In this document: positions 36,257-48,053 of the stretch, one piece after another
How positions within the stretch are numbered: the first letter of the stretch is position 1
Layout: each line of letters begins with the position of its first letter
Assembly: GCA_000827325.1 (NCBI GenBank)
Contig: KN832875.1
Span: forward strand, 1,860,001-1,924,000
Length of the DNA: 64,000 nucleotides
Direction: 5' to 3'
Origin: Oidiodendron maius Zn
Taxonomy: Eukaryota > Ascomycota > Leotiomycetes > Myxotrichaceae
Notes under the pieces: model-generated
Database searches by the model: none
What the model saw: the letters and a program-made list of their open reading frames with translations, nothing else
What the model was told of the DNA's origin: nothing
Position numbers and translations under genes: made by a program

Positions 36257-37084
36257 GGCGAGAGGGTCTGTCTAGAAATCTGAAAATTTCTTGTGATATA
36301 GAAATAAATATATATATGTTGGCAGTGGAGAGATTACTGTGGATGTGTATAATGAAGGATGGGGTAGGTAGTGAGTAGGTCTACTATAATTTATATACCC
36401 ATCGCGTGGAGGAGTTATGCAAGACGGAACGAAGAAACCAGGGGCTATACATGGGTTCGGCCTACGAGTCCCTATCAAGTAATTCCTAACGGAGATAAGG
36501 GAGGAGAGTTTACCCGATCGAATGTCTCAATTCAAAGCTCTGGATATTGATGGGCAATATCCCTAAGAAGACCAAAAAACCAGGCAGGCCATGATCAAGA
36601 TTCAGAAAAGGACGTCATAAGAGCAGGCCATGAGAAAACGTCTTCATCCCACTTGGTTATTCTTCCTGTTCGAGGCTTAAAATCTCAAATAAAGGCTCTA
36701 CGGAGCCAACATAAAATATGAAGAGATGGTGCTGCACTTGTCACGCTCTGCTCGACAACACTTGTCGTAGGAAGTTGGGGCTAAATTGGGACTAGCGAGC
36801 CATGTGAATCCGAGTGGGGGTTAGCGTGGTTTTCAAGCAGACGATGACTAAGGCAGAACTCGACCTCTTACTGGCTCTTCCCCGGCCCCAGGCCTTCCCG
36901 TCTTGATTTCTTAACTCCCGGTGGCATCGGATGGAGGTAACGTCTACCTCCGTTGTCATTCAAACGGCATTCTACTCACGGACTTGCCCTCCCTCGCATA
37001 AATTATTATATTCCGAGCTGTCAAATTATCTCTCGCTGTTCTAATTGACCTCAACGCCTTGGAGCACCCTTGTTAGGAAACACC
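36257..37084. promoter_or_regulatory. Divergent promoter region, NmrA-like / Zn2Cys6
   Basis: 828 bp between two divergent start codons. AT-rich near the NmrA-like side (TATATATATGTTGG, about 36307). No gene within. Confidence 0.45.
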
Positions 37085-38441
37085 ATGCCTGACCCACAGA
37101 TGGACGGCGAAAGAAAGACCACTCGTAGAATGAAAAGCCACAAAAAATCTCGAGCAGGATGCGGAAATTGCAAAATCCGGAAAGTTAAAGTATGATCTCA
37201 AATAGTCCTTGCAAAACTTACCCCACTAAGTGCCACGGGCAGTGTGATGAAAATAAGCCAATGTGCAAGAGATGTCAGATGTATGGTACCTTTTGCAATT
37301 ATGATCCTCAGTATGCGGACCTGCAGCCATTGGAGCATAGAACTGGCGGCATTCTCGCTCTGCAGCCATCAATATCTTTAGAGAACGCTCCGATTCTCGG
37401 TATGCTTGACCCAACTACCGATCAGGAACAGAAGTTCTCTCCAGCTTTGTTCACGACAAATTATCAATTCTCCACTCGAGACTTTGAGCTTCTACAACAG
37501 TTTGAAACAAAAACTCTCTTTACTCTAGGCACAGGAAGGAACGAGGATATCTACCGAGCTGCATTTAAACGTCTTGCTCGTTCAGTACGTTCGGCTCTGG
37601 GTCTGTTATGTCTACTGGCTAATCAAAATAGCACACTTTTTTATTCCATGTTGTGCTGACCGTAACACTAATGCATAACCAATATCTCGGCATCGGTGTA
37701 GGAGCCGAACAGTCTGCTGCTATGGCATTTCACTGGTCACAAGGTGCAGCGTTAATGAATCAAAGACTCTCTTCTCACATCGAGTCGTCCGAATGTGATG
37801 CTCTGTGGGCATGCGCTGGTATGTTCGGGTTGTTGGCATTCACCTCCTTCGAGACAAAGACGGTGGAAGAAACATGGCCTCTTAAAGACTCGCCGACCGA
37901 TCTGGAGTGGCTCAAGCTATGCGAAGGGAAGAAAGAGATCTGGAAAATCGCGAACCCATTAAGGGAGGACAGCCTATTTCATTCATTGGTTCCGAATTTC
38001 CTAGGAAAGCCATCGTCAACCTCTGATTCAAGGCTACTAAAGCTCCCGCTCGAACTCATTGAACTCTGCAGGCTGAAAGAGCCGACTCGTAAAGACATCA
38101 ATCCACACCTTGCACCTGCTTGTTGCCTAGCACAAGTCATAGATGTGGAATGTGATGGCAAAAATTTAGCTTTATTTTTGAGCTTCTTTGGACAAATGCA
38201 GAACGACTACAAAATATTATTAAAGAATAAGGATCCGTGTGCCCTGCTCATACTAGCATATTGGTATGCTAAGATGTCTCGATATCGGCAATGGTGGGTC
38301 TGGCCACGGGCGGTTTTGGAATGTCAAGCGATCTGCAAGTTTTTGAGATTGTACTACGGAGAGGACAACAACATCTTAAAAGCGCTACCATTTCCAGAGA
38401 CCATATGTGCTGCCCAGGTGGCACTGGGCATGCCGAAGTGA
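37085..38441 (+). CDS. Zn2Cys6 fungal transcription factor
   Basis: Three exons, 37085-37189, 37243-37584, 37632-38441, 418 residues. The binuclear cluster spans the first intron: RAGCGNCKIRKVK then CDENKPMCKRCQMYGTFC, spacing C-x2-C-x6-C-x6-C-x2-C-x6-C. The rest matches the sterol-uptake-control-like (UPC2-type) class, with FHVVLTVTLMHNQYL, AMAFHWSQGAALMNQRL and LLILAYWYAKMSRYRQWWVW. Likely nuclear DNA-binding activator. The neighbouring NmrA-like gene is a candidate target. Confidence 0.9.
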
Positions 38442-38665
38442 ATTCGCGAACAGAGAATAATACATGAAGGCTCTACCAAGATGTAACAGGGCACGTAATA
38501 TGTAAGATTCAGCACAGATAAAATGAAAAAGATTTATTTCTCTAGTATCCACAATTGGGTACGCACTCCCTATATCTGAAACATGTATAGTCCTTAAGCA
38601 CCGCCAAAAGACTGATATAACAAGGCACCTGGCCGCAGTACAAAATTTATCTAGCAATAACAGTT

Positions 38666-40391
38666 CTAACAGCTGCCAGTAGCGGTTCCTCCTACGCATG
38701 CATCACCAGTACATTCCCATCCCATTGGTTTCTCGACCTCATAACAGAGGTAAGAATTTGCCGTGCTGCCATTTGAGCTGAGCACGAGACTCTCATCTAT
38801 GATAGCAATGTCTTCGCACGGTTCTACAGCACTGCATTGGAAACTTGCAACATCGTTCGACAAGGTAGTGCCAGAAACAGATTTGAACGTGATGTCGTAG
38901 AGTTGGAACTCGGAAGAACTGCAGTTTCCTGCTGCTCCACTGAACGTAGTGCATTGAGAGATAGCAAAGGCAGCACCACGCAAGTTTTCAGCTTGCATGT
39001 TTTGAAAGACAAGACTAGATGCATCTATCATATATCTATTAGCCGTGCTCATGACAATGTAAAACCGCTGTTTTAAATAGTATAAGTGATGAAGGGTGTC
39101 GAGAGGTCGGAAAGGCTAAGAATATAACTACTTACGGCCTAGTCCACCACCTCCACCATTTGGTGGATATCCTACTTGCTCACCAGTCCAGGTTTTAAAG
39201 TAAATAGTGTGAAGGGTGCCAATAAACTTTATGTTGTTGGCGTATACTCGCTCGATTATTTCGTATACTCCTTTGTATTGACCAATGCTTCCAATGGCAA
39301 TGCCAGCGCCGTTGTAGAAGGTACAGTCATTGATAGTGATATCTGTAGAATTTGCCTTAGGACTGATGGCATCGTCTCCATTATCTACTATCCAATTACT
39401 GAAAGATATGAACGAACTGTAGATGGTATCGGCACCATCTGTGTTTTCTATAGGCCAAACTCAGTATATGCTGGAGTATCGGCAAGACTTTCTCAGAAAG
39501 AGTGGAAATAAATAATACATACGTCCAGCTCCGCCCGTAGATCTGGTGTTATTGACATATATCGAGTCAAAACTTGTCGTCTGTGTGTATATAATTGATA
39601 GACTCCTATAAACTCGTTAGTGATATTCACAACGATAGAAGAAGCTTTAACTTGCGCAAAGACTGATTTAAGAGTAAAATGTCTCGGTATTCAGATCTGG
39701 AATAAAGAAGGATACATATATATATTAAAAAAGAAAAGGAGAACAACGATGGCGTGCAATGCAATGTTATCATACGTACCACATTTGGCTGCGGATAAAC
39801 CTCAGGCCTTGAAACTTTGAATCCGTGGTGTTTGCAACGGTCAACGCGTGCGGGCGGCCTGGATAATTGGACTTTCCGTCCGCAAACGCGTACCACACAT
39901 CTCCATTTCCGTTAAGGGTGCCATATCCATGGCCATCGACGGTAACTTGATCTCCGCTGATGATCCACGCGGTGGACTGGTTCTGATAGCCAACGGGGAG
40001 CGAATGGTTGAGCCAGTAGTCTATATCTGTGCTCCACTGGATTTATGAGGAGAATATAAGTATTCCCTTCTGTAAGACTACATTACAGGAACAAGAGTGG
40101 GTTGCGTACCATCAAAGTTCCATAGATATCAACCAGGCAATTTTTCAGGCCGGTTATATTCATAACACTGTTGATATAGTAGGTCGTATTTGAGAATATC
40201 ACATTTCCATTCTGTCCACATTTATTGAATGCGTCAAGAATGGCGGGAGCATCATCGATGGACTCTGATCCTCCGGCTGGAACGGTGCATGTGTTCCCCA
40301 AGTTTGAAGGATCTCTCAGGGCGCTCTCGATCGCAACACTCAAGGCTGGTCCTACCAGAAACAAAAGAGCGTATGTGCCAACCAGCAACAT
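38666..40391 (-). CDS. GH28 pectinase (exopolygalacturonase-like) with atypical active site
   Basis: Five exons: 40391-40110, 40036-39780, 39605-39523, 39447-39136, 39024-38666, giving 430 residues. I chose the ATG at 40391 because it begins a signal peptide, MLLVGTYALLFLVGPALSVA; upstream in-frame ATGs would bury it. The right-handed beta-helix family motifs are NTDGAD and NGDDAIS (catalytic Asp residues). The usual GHG is GAG (NGAGIAIGSIGQ) and the usual RIK is YFK (IYFKTWTGE). A subgroup of fungal GH28 proteins shows YPPNGGGGGLG as here. Probably secreted and acting on pectin, maybe rhamnogalacturonan or modified galacturonan, uncertain. Confidence 0.88.
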
Positions 40392-41287
40392 AATGAGTAT
40401 TTCGATCCTGAGACGGTGAAGCAATGAGGGATCGTGAGGAGTATCCAGGGCAGAAGCCACCAAGGTCCCCCGCCCTGTTTTTATCTTCTTGGCAACCATA
40501 TCCATCTCTGCCCACATGACGACAGTAGATGTAATGGGTGTCCAATTGGTGGAATTCCCGGCTGTGGCTATCATATGCCAGGCCCTGTCGACATGCACAT
40601 GAGCTGTCGGTATGTAAGATCGTCCCCAGATTCATCTGATTTTCGTCGTTCTTTGACCCGGTTGTCACGCGGGGCTCGGTCGCTACCCCACGTTTTGGCG
40701 CCCACTTGGGCCGGAAATGCTACGGTAACAGAACAGGCGCTACCGGCACTTCTTGAAGCGTGACAATATTTCGCCGAGCCAAGTTCTGTTGTGGTCTATA
40801 ATATAAAGGGACGCTTGAGTGGAGCGGTCCATGATACAGGTGAGAAATATGCTAAGGTTTTCGAATCAACGATCGGCGGAAGTGAGACATTGCTAAGGTA
40901 CTGAGCGCTGTTGCTTTAGTGCCGTGATAAACTGTGACCAACTTTTAATTACGAGCAGATCGCTAGAACTAGTGAGTATATTTAAGTACTAGAGTGTGGA
41001 CATTACATGCCGATAGGTACTATCCCAGCAATATTGACATCTACACCCTGGCTATCGTATATCTCGAGAGACCACCAGGACCAGTAGATTTGATTATTAA
41101 ATCCCCGAAGAGACCAGTTTAAGAAGAATTAAGGACTTTGTCCATACGACAGGAACTATAGACTACTAACAATAATAGTACGGCATAGAGTGTGACACTA
41201 GAGCATAGCTACCTGGCTATAAACCTTTCCCCTCCATCCCGTTTGAGCATATTAAGCAGCGATCAAATACCACATGGCACACTCTTT
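40392..41287. other. Intergenic stretch
   Basis: Upstream of the GH28 gene and downstream of the six-hairpin gene. The open minus frame upstream of 40391 continues to about 40598 but without support as coding. Nothing else seen. Confidence 0.45.
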
Positions 41288-42337
41288 TTAAAGGTCCGGC
41301 TCTGTTCCCAACCAGCCCTTCTTAAATGCTCCAGGAATAAGTGCAGCAGCATACATAACTTGCGTTATTGGTCGCAATTCTTCAGGCGTCTGCACAAAAT
41401 CCAGCTCCCATCCCTTGATGAGTTGTTCCGCATGCGTCTTCAAACTCGAATCTGCTGCATCGCAACATCCAATCCCTAGGCATGCTCCAAAATCTCTGAA
41501 TGCCAGACGATGTCGCCTGCCAGCTAGTAGCCTTCCGAGTTGCTTCAAACTTCTTGTTTGCAGGTCGGCGGCCCACTTCTCTTTGTCCGCCAACCAGTGC
41601 GATGACCAAGCACTCATTCCTAGATCGAGCATATCATCCGACACAAAATGCTTCCCTTTTCGGTCTATGACTTTCTTGTAATCGCTGATCTCCTCGTCTA
41701 ATCGAGGATCCCCTTCCCTCGCCGAAGCCTGTAGTATTTTCATTGTGACGTAACCGTCAATGGGGTCCAGATTGCCCTGACTCTCAACCAATGGCCTCGA
41801 CATGTCGACCGAGATCTTCCACACCATTCTCGGATGATCGGTATCTCTATCGACAAAAAAACAAGGCTGTATTGCCTTTGCTAGTTGTATCGCCTGTTTA
41901 TTATAAAGAGGCTCGCCGGAGGCGATACTGACTCGATTAAGGGCGAACATCCAGAGTGTCAAATAATGGTGATATTGACCATCTTCATCAGGTCCACTGT
42001 CGTCCATTTTTCCGATTCTGAGCCCTCCGCTAAGGGGATTCTCATCACTCGCTCCGGGTAATCTTGAGTTTCCATCGCGAGTTCGGCCTTGGATATCGTG
42101 GACAGCTTGAACCAGCCTTTTAGCTAGGATGAGATACGTCGTATCCCTCGTTGATTGATGAAGGGTAAGGAAATTTATAACGCCAAATGCGTCAGTCCAG
42201 AGATATCTACCTTTGAACCCGCCGGATTTACCGGGAGGTATCCATGTTGCGGCGTCCGATATCTTTGTGGGAAGCGGTCCGTAGACTGTATCAATGGCGA
42301 CTCTAAATGGAGGTATATGAGGCGATGAAAACTCCAT
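41288..42337 (-). CDS. Six-hairpin glycosidase-like protein
   Basis: Single exon of 349 residues from the ATG at 42337 (MEFSSPHIPPFRVAIDTVYG); an ATG at 42451 in the same frame would add 38 residues. Conserved blocks IDTVYGPLPTKISDAATW, IPPGKSGGFKGRYLWTDAFG, GRTRDGNSRLPGA, HHYLTLWMFALNRV and EGNLDPIDG-like QGNLDPIDGY belong to a widespread fungal protein group that resembles (alpha/alpha)6 glycosidases and is often annotated six-hairpin glycosidase-like. No signal peptide from 42337. Catalytic residues cannot be named. Neighbour of GH28, so a role in sugar-polymer breakdown is plausible. Confidence 0.8.
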   Translation of the reverse strand: MEFSSPHIPPFRVAIDTVYGPLPTKISDAATWIPPGKSGGFKGRYLWTDAFGVINFLTLHQSTRDTTYLILAKRLVQAVHDIQGRTRDGNSRLPGASDENPLSGGLRIGKMDDSGPDEDGQYHHYLTLWMFALNRVSIASGEPLYNKQAIQLAKAIQPCFFVDRDTDHPRMVWKISVDMSRPLVESQGNLDPIDGYVTMKILQASAREGDPRLDEEISDYKKVIDRKGKHFVSDDMLDLGMSAWSSHWLADKEKWAADLQTRSLKQLGRLLAGRRHRLAFRDFGACLGIGCCDAADSSLKTHAEQLIKGWELDFVQTPEELRPITQVMYAAALIPGAFKKGWLGTEPDL

Positions 42338-43232
42338 CTGGCGAAAAAGACTCTTTCTTAGTCCCTTTAACGCTAGTTTTCTGCTGCTGTCTTGAAAATA
42401 AACATGTGGTCGTGTGCTGTTGACTATAATACAGTAAGCTGAGCCAGTCATGTATTAACTCGGCCTGGTGAGAGCACATACGGGTCACTGCAGTCACTAT
42501 CCTGCCAGTTGTCATACGTTATACTTTCATGAATATCTAGGTATTCAATGCGAGAGGCCGTCTATCTTAATACAAGACTGATCTGACCGGTTGATGTTAT
42601 ACGTCACATCACGTGCTGATGTCACTTGCAGGACCGGCGGACCCAACATTATACCAGCATCAATTCTCCATATGACGACGTAAATTCCATTTCGTCTATA
42701 AGATAGAAATATCATAATAAAGGTTCGAATATTAAAGAAATATGCAACGTTTTACCGATCACAACTACATGTGCCCAAATAGCCCCCTCTCCTACTATTC
42801 CCATCTCAATATAGACCTCAAATCTTCACCTCTTCTCTGTGGTTCTGTCTGCTATGCACTCCCGTTTCTATATTAAATTTACTGTTCAACATATTGATCT
42901 ACGATGTGCTGGCCCACCTAGCAGATTTTCAAGGCTCGATGGGACAGCAAGCAGCTCTAACGCCGCTGTTGGGAATAAGCAATGATGGTATTTGTTTTCC
43001 GGAGATAATTGGGAGCTTCCCCCCCTCTCCCACTTTAGTTATAAGAGTTTATTTCTATTTAATAGAATTAGTTTAAGCTGGTACCAATATAAGCCGGAAA
43101 GAAATGAGCACTTTCAATTGCAAAGAGCTAATCAAAGACCCGCACCATTGTATCACACCATTTATATCTCCCTGAACACCGCAGCCTTCTGAGGCTAACA
43201 TTAGTCATGCGTTATATCCATGGCATTCATCA
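42338..43232. other. Intergenic stretch
   Basis: Contains two tandem-looking CATCACGTG/ATGACG patches near 42605-42675 and AT-rich flank. No supported gene. Confidence 0.4.
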
Positions 43233-44921
43233 TTACTCTTCACTTTTAGCTATACTCAAAGCCCCTTCCAAAGCTACACCAGCCGCTGCAGCCACCTTTG
43301 AAAGCATTGACTTCGGTTTGTCACCGCTTTCTTCCTCTTCAGGAGGTTGTAGAGAACCCAATATGCTTCTTATGAACGGCAAAAATATTAAGGCTATGGA
43401 AAATATCCATAGTCCAACTGCTACTACGGGAATGATGATCAAAGTCCGCACAGACAGCGTTGCTATGTCCTCGCTGAAGATGACAAAGTCACCAGTTCCT
43501 GGTAACAGGACGCCGCCTGGTGCGACATCGTTTAAGAAACCATTTGCAGGTGCGAATAGAGTTGTCTCAGTGAGGCAGTTGACGGTCGCAATGTAGGACG
43601 CGAAAACCAGACGTTTGAGGTCGTCATATATAGAGGAGGAACTCGCGTCTAAGACACTTGCTAGAGCAGTGATAGATGATTTTAGCGACGAAACTTGGAG
43701 GTAGGTTCCCAGTAGAAATATCATGGGTTGGCCTAACGCGTTGACAAAAATGGTTGTTAATCCCAGAGGTAGGTCCAATCCTGGCATATCAGATAGATCA
43801 ATTACAGAGCCGGTATGACCTTGGTATGACCAGACGTCATTTTCCCAGCAGGATAGAACAGGCCTTTGCGGTGCCACCATATAGGGACCAGTAAGTCCTT
43901 GGGTGCTATTATAAAATGGATTGGGAATCGTCTCATACCATGGATCGGTGCTGGGGAACCAGCTTGTACGATTGACAGAAGAGATAACGGCTGCCCAGGT
44001 GGTATTAGTTGGGGATACGTCAGGCGGGTTGGCGTAGAAGAAAGCTCGGGGGCCACCATCATATGATGAAACGGGCTGAGAATCGTTCAGATTGTTGAAG
44101 GGGATGTATTCCTCCACATATGCTCCTGGATAGGAGGGGACGTCACTACTGCTGCCCGCCCACCAGCCGTACTCTGTAGTGCAAGAACCCTCGACGCTAA
44201 ACACCAGGTCCGGAAAGTTCTGCAGTCCAAAATCAAGTCCAGTTACATTGTACTGGTATCCAATGCGCAGAATGAGCCCTCCGCTTTGGTCAACTCCAAT
44301 AATTTCCTGATCGGTAGAGAGTGAGGGGCTTATGGCATCAGTCCCGTTCAAGCTGTCAATACTTCCAACCGCCCTGAGCGCTGACGGCACGTAGAAATCG
44401 AAGATCTGCAAGTCGTTTTTATTAGAGGCATCAGTGAAGCCGTCGGTACCGTTGAGTGATGGGACGAAGACGACATTAGGATTGACGGGTGCACCATTGC
44501 CAATTTTGATATACGGGGCAAAGATTATTGGCACGGTATACCTGACAACCAGACAAGCCAACGAAAAAAGAATCCACATCGAAACAAGCCAGCGAGTTGA
44601 TTTTGACTGGAAGAGCCTTTTCGCTGCCAGCTGGAGGATGGTATATGGCGATGACTTCCTAGAGTAGATATCCTTGTGAAAAGGCGATCTGGGATGTTGC
44701 TGACCATCCAACCTAATAGCTAACAGCACCCAGGCCAGAACCGCAATGCCCCAGACCAACAGCACTATGTGCTCTATCAGGAATGAATATGCTGCGACGA
44801 GCTCGTCGCCAACGACGGATGGAACCGCAATGGCATCGCGAGCTCCTGACTCGGTCGGCATCCTGAACCGGTGCCAGAGGAGATAGCTCTCTCGTGCGGG
44901 ATTTAAGAGTGACAACACCAT
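43233..44921 (-). CDS. Multi-pass membrane protein with large N-glycosylated loop
   Basis: Single exon, 562 residues from the ATG at 44921 (an upstream TTG frame extends it). Membrane helices are visible at about 45-70 (YSFLIEHIVLLVWGIAVLAW), 110-130 (WLVSMWILFSLACLVVRY), 395-415 (FVNALGQPMIFLLGTYLQV) and near 495-520 (IIIPVVAVGLWIFSIALIF). Between helices 2 and 3 lies a loop of about 260 residues with NGT, NVT, NDS, NTT, NRT and NST sequons, so it probably faces the outside or the secretory lumen. Uncharacterised proteins of this layout occur in many Pezizomycotina. Function unknown. Confidence 0.78.
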   Translation of the reverse strand: MVLSLLNPARESYLLWHRFRMPTESGARDAIAVPSVVGDELVAAYSFLIEHIVLLVWGIAVLAWVLLAIRLDGQQHPRSPFHKDIYSRKSSPYTILQLAAKRLFQSKSTRWLVSMWILFSLACLVVRYTVPIIFAPYIKIGNGAPVNPNVVFVPSLNGTDGFTDASNKNDLQIFDFYVPSALRAVGSIDSLNGTDAISPSLSTDQEIIGVDQSGGLILRIGYQYNVTGLDFGLQNFPDLVFSVEGSCTTEYGWWAGSSSDVPSYPGAYVEEYIPFNNLNDSQPVSSYDGGPRAFFYANPPDVSPTNTTWAAVISSVNRTSWFPSTDPWYETIPNPFYNSTQGLTGPYMVAPQRPVLSCWENDVWSYQGHTGSVIDLSDMPGLDLPLGLTTIFVNALGQPMIFLLGTYLQVSSLKSSITALASVLDASSSSIYDDLKRLVFASYIATVNCLTETTLFAPANGFLNDVAPGGVLLPGTGDFVIFSEDIATLSVRTLIIIPVVAVGLWIFSIALIFLPFIRSILGSLQPPEEEESGDKPKSMLSKVAAAAGVALEGALSIAKSEE

Positions 44922-45874
44922 TGCGGCGATGTATGAGGTAAACCTACTCAAGACATGCTTATGAAAACAGTGCGAGTTATTTGGAGACCGAGATCTGGGT
45001 CTGGGAGCTAGGTTGGTGCCAGTTATCTAGCAAAGCCACTCCCGCGTCCGCCTTTCGAGGCTCTGGGAAAGGTTGCTACTGCTCGTCCCCTCCGCCAGCC
45101 AGAGACCCACCTTCACGAGCCAAATGGTGGCGTCTTTTGCTCTACAATACTGTATCACATCGGTCCGCAGGTCACGACGGAGTGTTCTGTCACCTCAGCT
45201 TCGACCTGTCACTTGCGGGCGGGCCAGTGTCCGCAGACCAAGTGGCTGGCTGAACCACAAGAGCGTTAGCCGTCCAGACTGGGCGCGGTTGACCCTGGAA
45301 GATAAGCCAATCCCCTACCGCATTCATGGCTTCTCCCTTCTGAAAACGTACCGCTACCTGCGAGGGCGGGAGGCTAACCAACCGTCGATCCTGGGAGTTC
45401 AGCCGGCCCTGTTCCCTGTATATACATGATCTTCTGCACTCCGGGGCCTGGGGCCTAGAACACAGTTGTTCTTACCCGTACGAGCACGGCAATCGACATG
45501 GAAAAGCTGATGCGCTGTAAGCATTCCCGTTCAGGACCAGGGGTCCCCACCATTGAGTTTCGTCGTATCCGTTTCTGGATAGCAAGAGAGGGGTATTGCG
45601 GCTCAAGAGGCGCTGGAACTGCAATGGGATTCGACGAGCTGTCATGAGTTACGGCGGGGATCATACCAGCCTTGCGAAAAAGCATCTACGAGGTGGCATG
45701 ATGGAAAGGGCCGGATGGAATGGCGCGGCCAGTCGGCCACGCTCTGTACGCCTTCAAATCTGTACCAGCTGGCCATTTTCGGCTCCTGCGATAACAAATT
45801 CTGTCGTGCCTTCGCACCAGATATCTGAGAATCTTCTGGCATGTCACAACCAGTTCCATGAAATTAATGTCGAA
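44922..45874. promoter_or_regulatory. Divergent upstream region (953 bp)
   Basis: Upstream of the minus-strand membrane protein and the plus-strand fasciclin protein. The open plus frame of the fasciclin gene runs back to about 45596 but lacks family resemblance upstream of the signal peptide. Confidence 0.4.
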
Positions 45875-48053
45875 ATGGAGCTTTCCGGAGGCGGGCTCGT
45901 AGCTCTTTTGCTTCTGTTCTTTGCCCTGTCCTCGGTACAGGCCACCAGCCTTATCCAAGCTCTCCAGAATGCGGGCGCATCTCAATTTGCTGCAGAGATT
46001 CAAGCTAATCCTGCTGCCTCTGCAATATACTTCTCAAACCGAGTCCAGACGGTCTTTGCGCCCACCGATGGCTCTACCAATTCTTCAACCAGCAAGCTGC
46101 GGCGGCGGCAATCTGACCCGGCTGCCCTCCAGAGGCTACTATACCACTGCACGGCAAATATAAATACCCTCGCAGCTATGAGCTTTGGGTCAGGGTTGGC
46201 GATGATGTCGAACGATAACTCTCCCCAACTCGGCGGGAAATCTCAAGAGTTTGTGTCCACCCCGGTTGGCAAACCCGGCACGAACAGCTGCCCGAGTCAG
46301 CAGTTGGTGGATCGGAACTCTAACGATACCGACTGGCCTTGGTGGCCGTGGCATACTGTCTATATCCCAACATCCATCTATGTCACGGTGCCTGTCACAG
46401 TGTACATCAGTGTGCCTGTTACTGAATACGTCTCTGTGTATATCACCATAGAAGATACTCAAACAGTGTACATCAAAGCTCCTACAACAGTGCTCACAAC
46501 ATTGCTCGCCACAGTTCACGAGACAGATTTTATCACATTCTCCACTACTCAGGTCACAACTGTGCACGACACGAATTCCGTTACCATCTCTACTACAGTG
46601 GTTACAACTGTGCACGATACAGATTCCATTACTATATCTAATATAGAGGTCTCCACTGTGCACGATACATATTCAATTACTATATCTAATCTAGAGGTCA
46701 CAACTGTGCACGAGACCGGCTTTGTCACCTTAACGACGACGGATTTCATTACCGTACCCACCACAGAAGTCACTACAGTTCTTACCACCGTCGAAGAGAC
46801 AAGTCTTGTGACAGTTCCCACTACAGACTTCAGCACTGTTCCTACTACAGAAGTCATAACACTGGAACAAACAGCTACAATCACGATACCTACCACTCTA
46901 TTGTCAACGGTACCCACCACAGTGGTCACTACGCAAATCTCTACTTTTCTATCAACAGTACCAACAACTATAGTCACTACTCAATTCTCTACGATACCAA
47001 CAACTGTATTTACTACTCAATTTTCTACGGTGCCCACAACTGTGCCCACTACCATAGCCACAACAGTATCCACGGACGTGCCAACTACAGTCCTCTCTAC
47101 AATATCTACAGAGCTGTCTACAACGATTTTCTCAACCGTGCATGATACGAAGCTTGTCACGGTGTCCACCGAGATACCCACAACCATTGTCAGCACAGTG
47201 ACGAGCAAGGTGCCAACTACAGTATCTACCGTGGTAACTACGAGATTACTACCTACCGCAACCCCCTCTCTGGTGAAAATATCTTCAGGCTTGGGAAACT
47301 CAGTCAACGTCATTCAGGCGGACATCCCTTATGATGGCGGAATAATCCACATTATTGATGAGTGAGACCCGATTTTCTCTATGTTCCTTTAACATTCTCC
47401 AATGAAGAGGAATAGAATAGCAAAAGAGTAACAGAGACAAAAACGAGTATAAGAACTAACTGGTATTCTCTCCGTGCAGCTCTTTCACCCTCCCTGAATC
47501 TCTCACCGACACTGCAAATGTGAATGGCCAAACAGCATTCACCGGCCTCGCTAGCTCATACAATCTAACTAATACACTCGACAACACGCCAGAGATAACG
47601 TACTTCATTCCCAGTAACAGTGCGTTTGCCATACAGGGCGCCACTAGCAGCTACCCTTCGATCGAGAGCCTGTTGTTGGGACATCTCATACCCAGCTTCG
47701 CAGGATACTTGCCCTCACTCTCAGACGGCTCTACATACAAGAGCCAAGCCGGCTCAGAATTTACTGTGACCATCAAAGGCACTGATTATTATATCAACAA
47801 TGCCAAGATCATTCTGGCAAATGTGATCGTGGCTAATGGGGTTGCGCATGTTATTGATCAGGTATGCTATTCTGCTGAATACGAGAGACAATGAAGAGTA
47901 GCTTATGCAGATATACGGTAACAGGTTATTCAGCCCCTCGCAACTCAAACGGCTCACCCAAGCTCAGGGTCCTCTCTTCGGGACGAACCGCTTAGATTAA
48001 TGATTCTTGGCTGGAGTATTGTCATGTTTCTCTTGGGGTTTGTCTTATTATAG
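45875..48053 (+). CDS. GPI-anchored fasciclin (FAS1) protein with Thr-rich insert
   Basis: Three exons, 45875-47361, 47480-47861, 47925-48053, 665 residues. A signal peptide (MELSGGGLVALLLLFFALSS) leads into a FAS1 domain (TSLIQALQNAGASQFA, then the H1-type TVFAPTD). After about residue 155 the domain is interrupted by about 300 residues of Thr/Val/Ser repeats (TTVVTT, STVPTT, TVHDT units). FAS1 then resumes (NVIQADIPYDGG then IIHIID), followed by a second FAS1 domain (FTLPESLTDTAN, TYFIPSNSAF, ILANVIVANG then VAHVID). The last exon codes for a GPI-anchor signal: a polar stretch then LMILGWSIVMFLLGFVLL. Likely a wall or surface adhesin-like protein; the Thr stretch would be O-mannosylated. 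Function inferred from family. Confidence 0.9.
46370..47250 (+). repeat. Thr/Val-rich imperfect coding repeats
   Basis: Degenerate units of about 12-24 codons based on TVHDT..TIST..VTTVHDT and STVPTTVVTTQ. The DNA copies have drifted, so the array is older than the 15-bp array at 32.5 kb. Confidence 0.8.

Noticed and set aside
46190-47313. Minus-strand frames of Val/Gly/Thr and Cys-rich repeats opposite the fasciclin gene
   Set aside because: Shadow of the Thr/Val coding repeats; the plus strand has signal peptide, FAS1 motifs and GPI signal.
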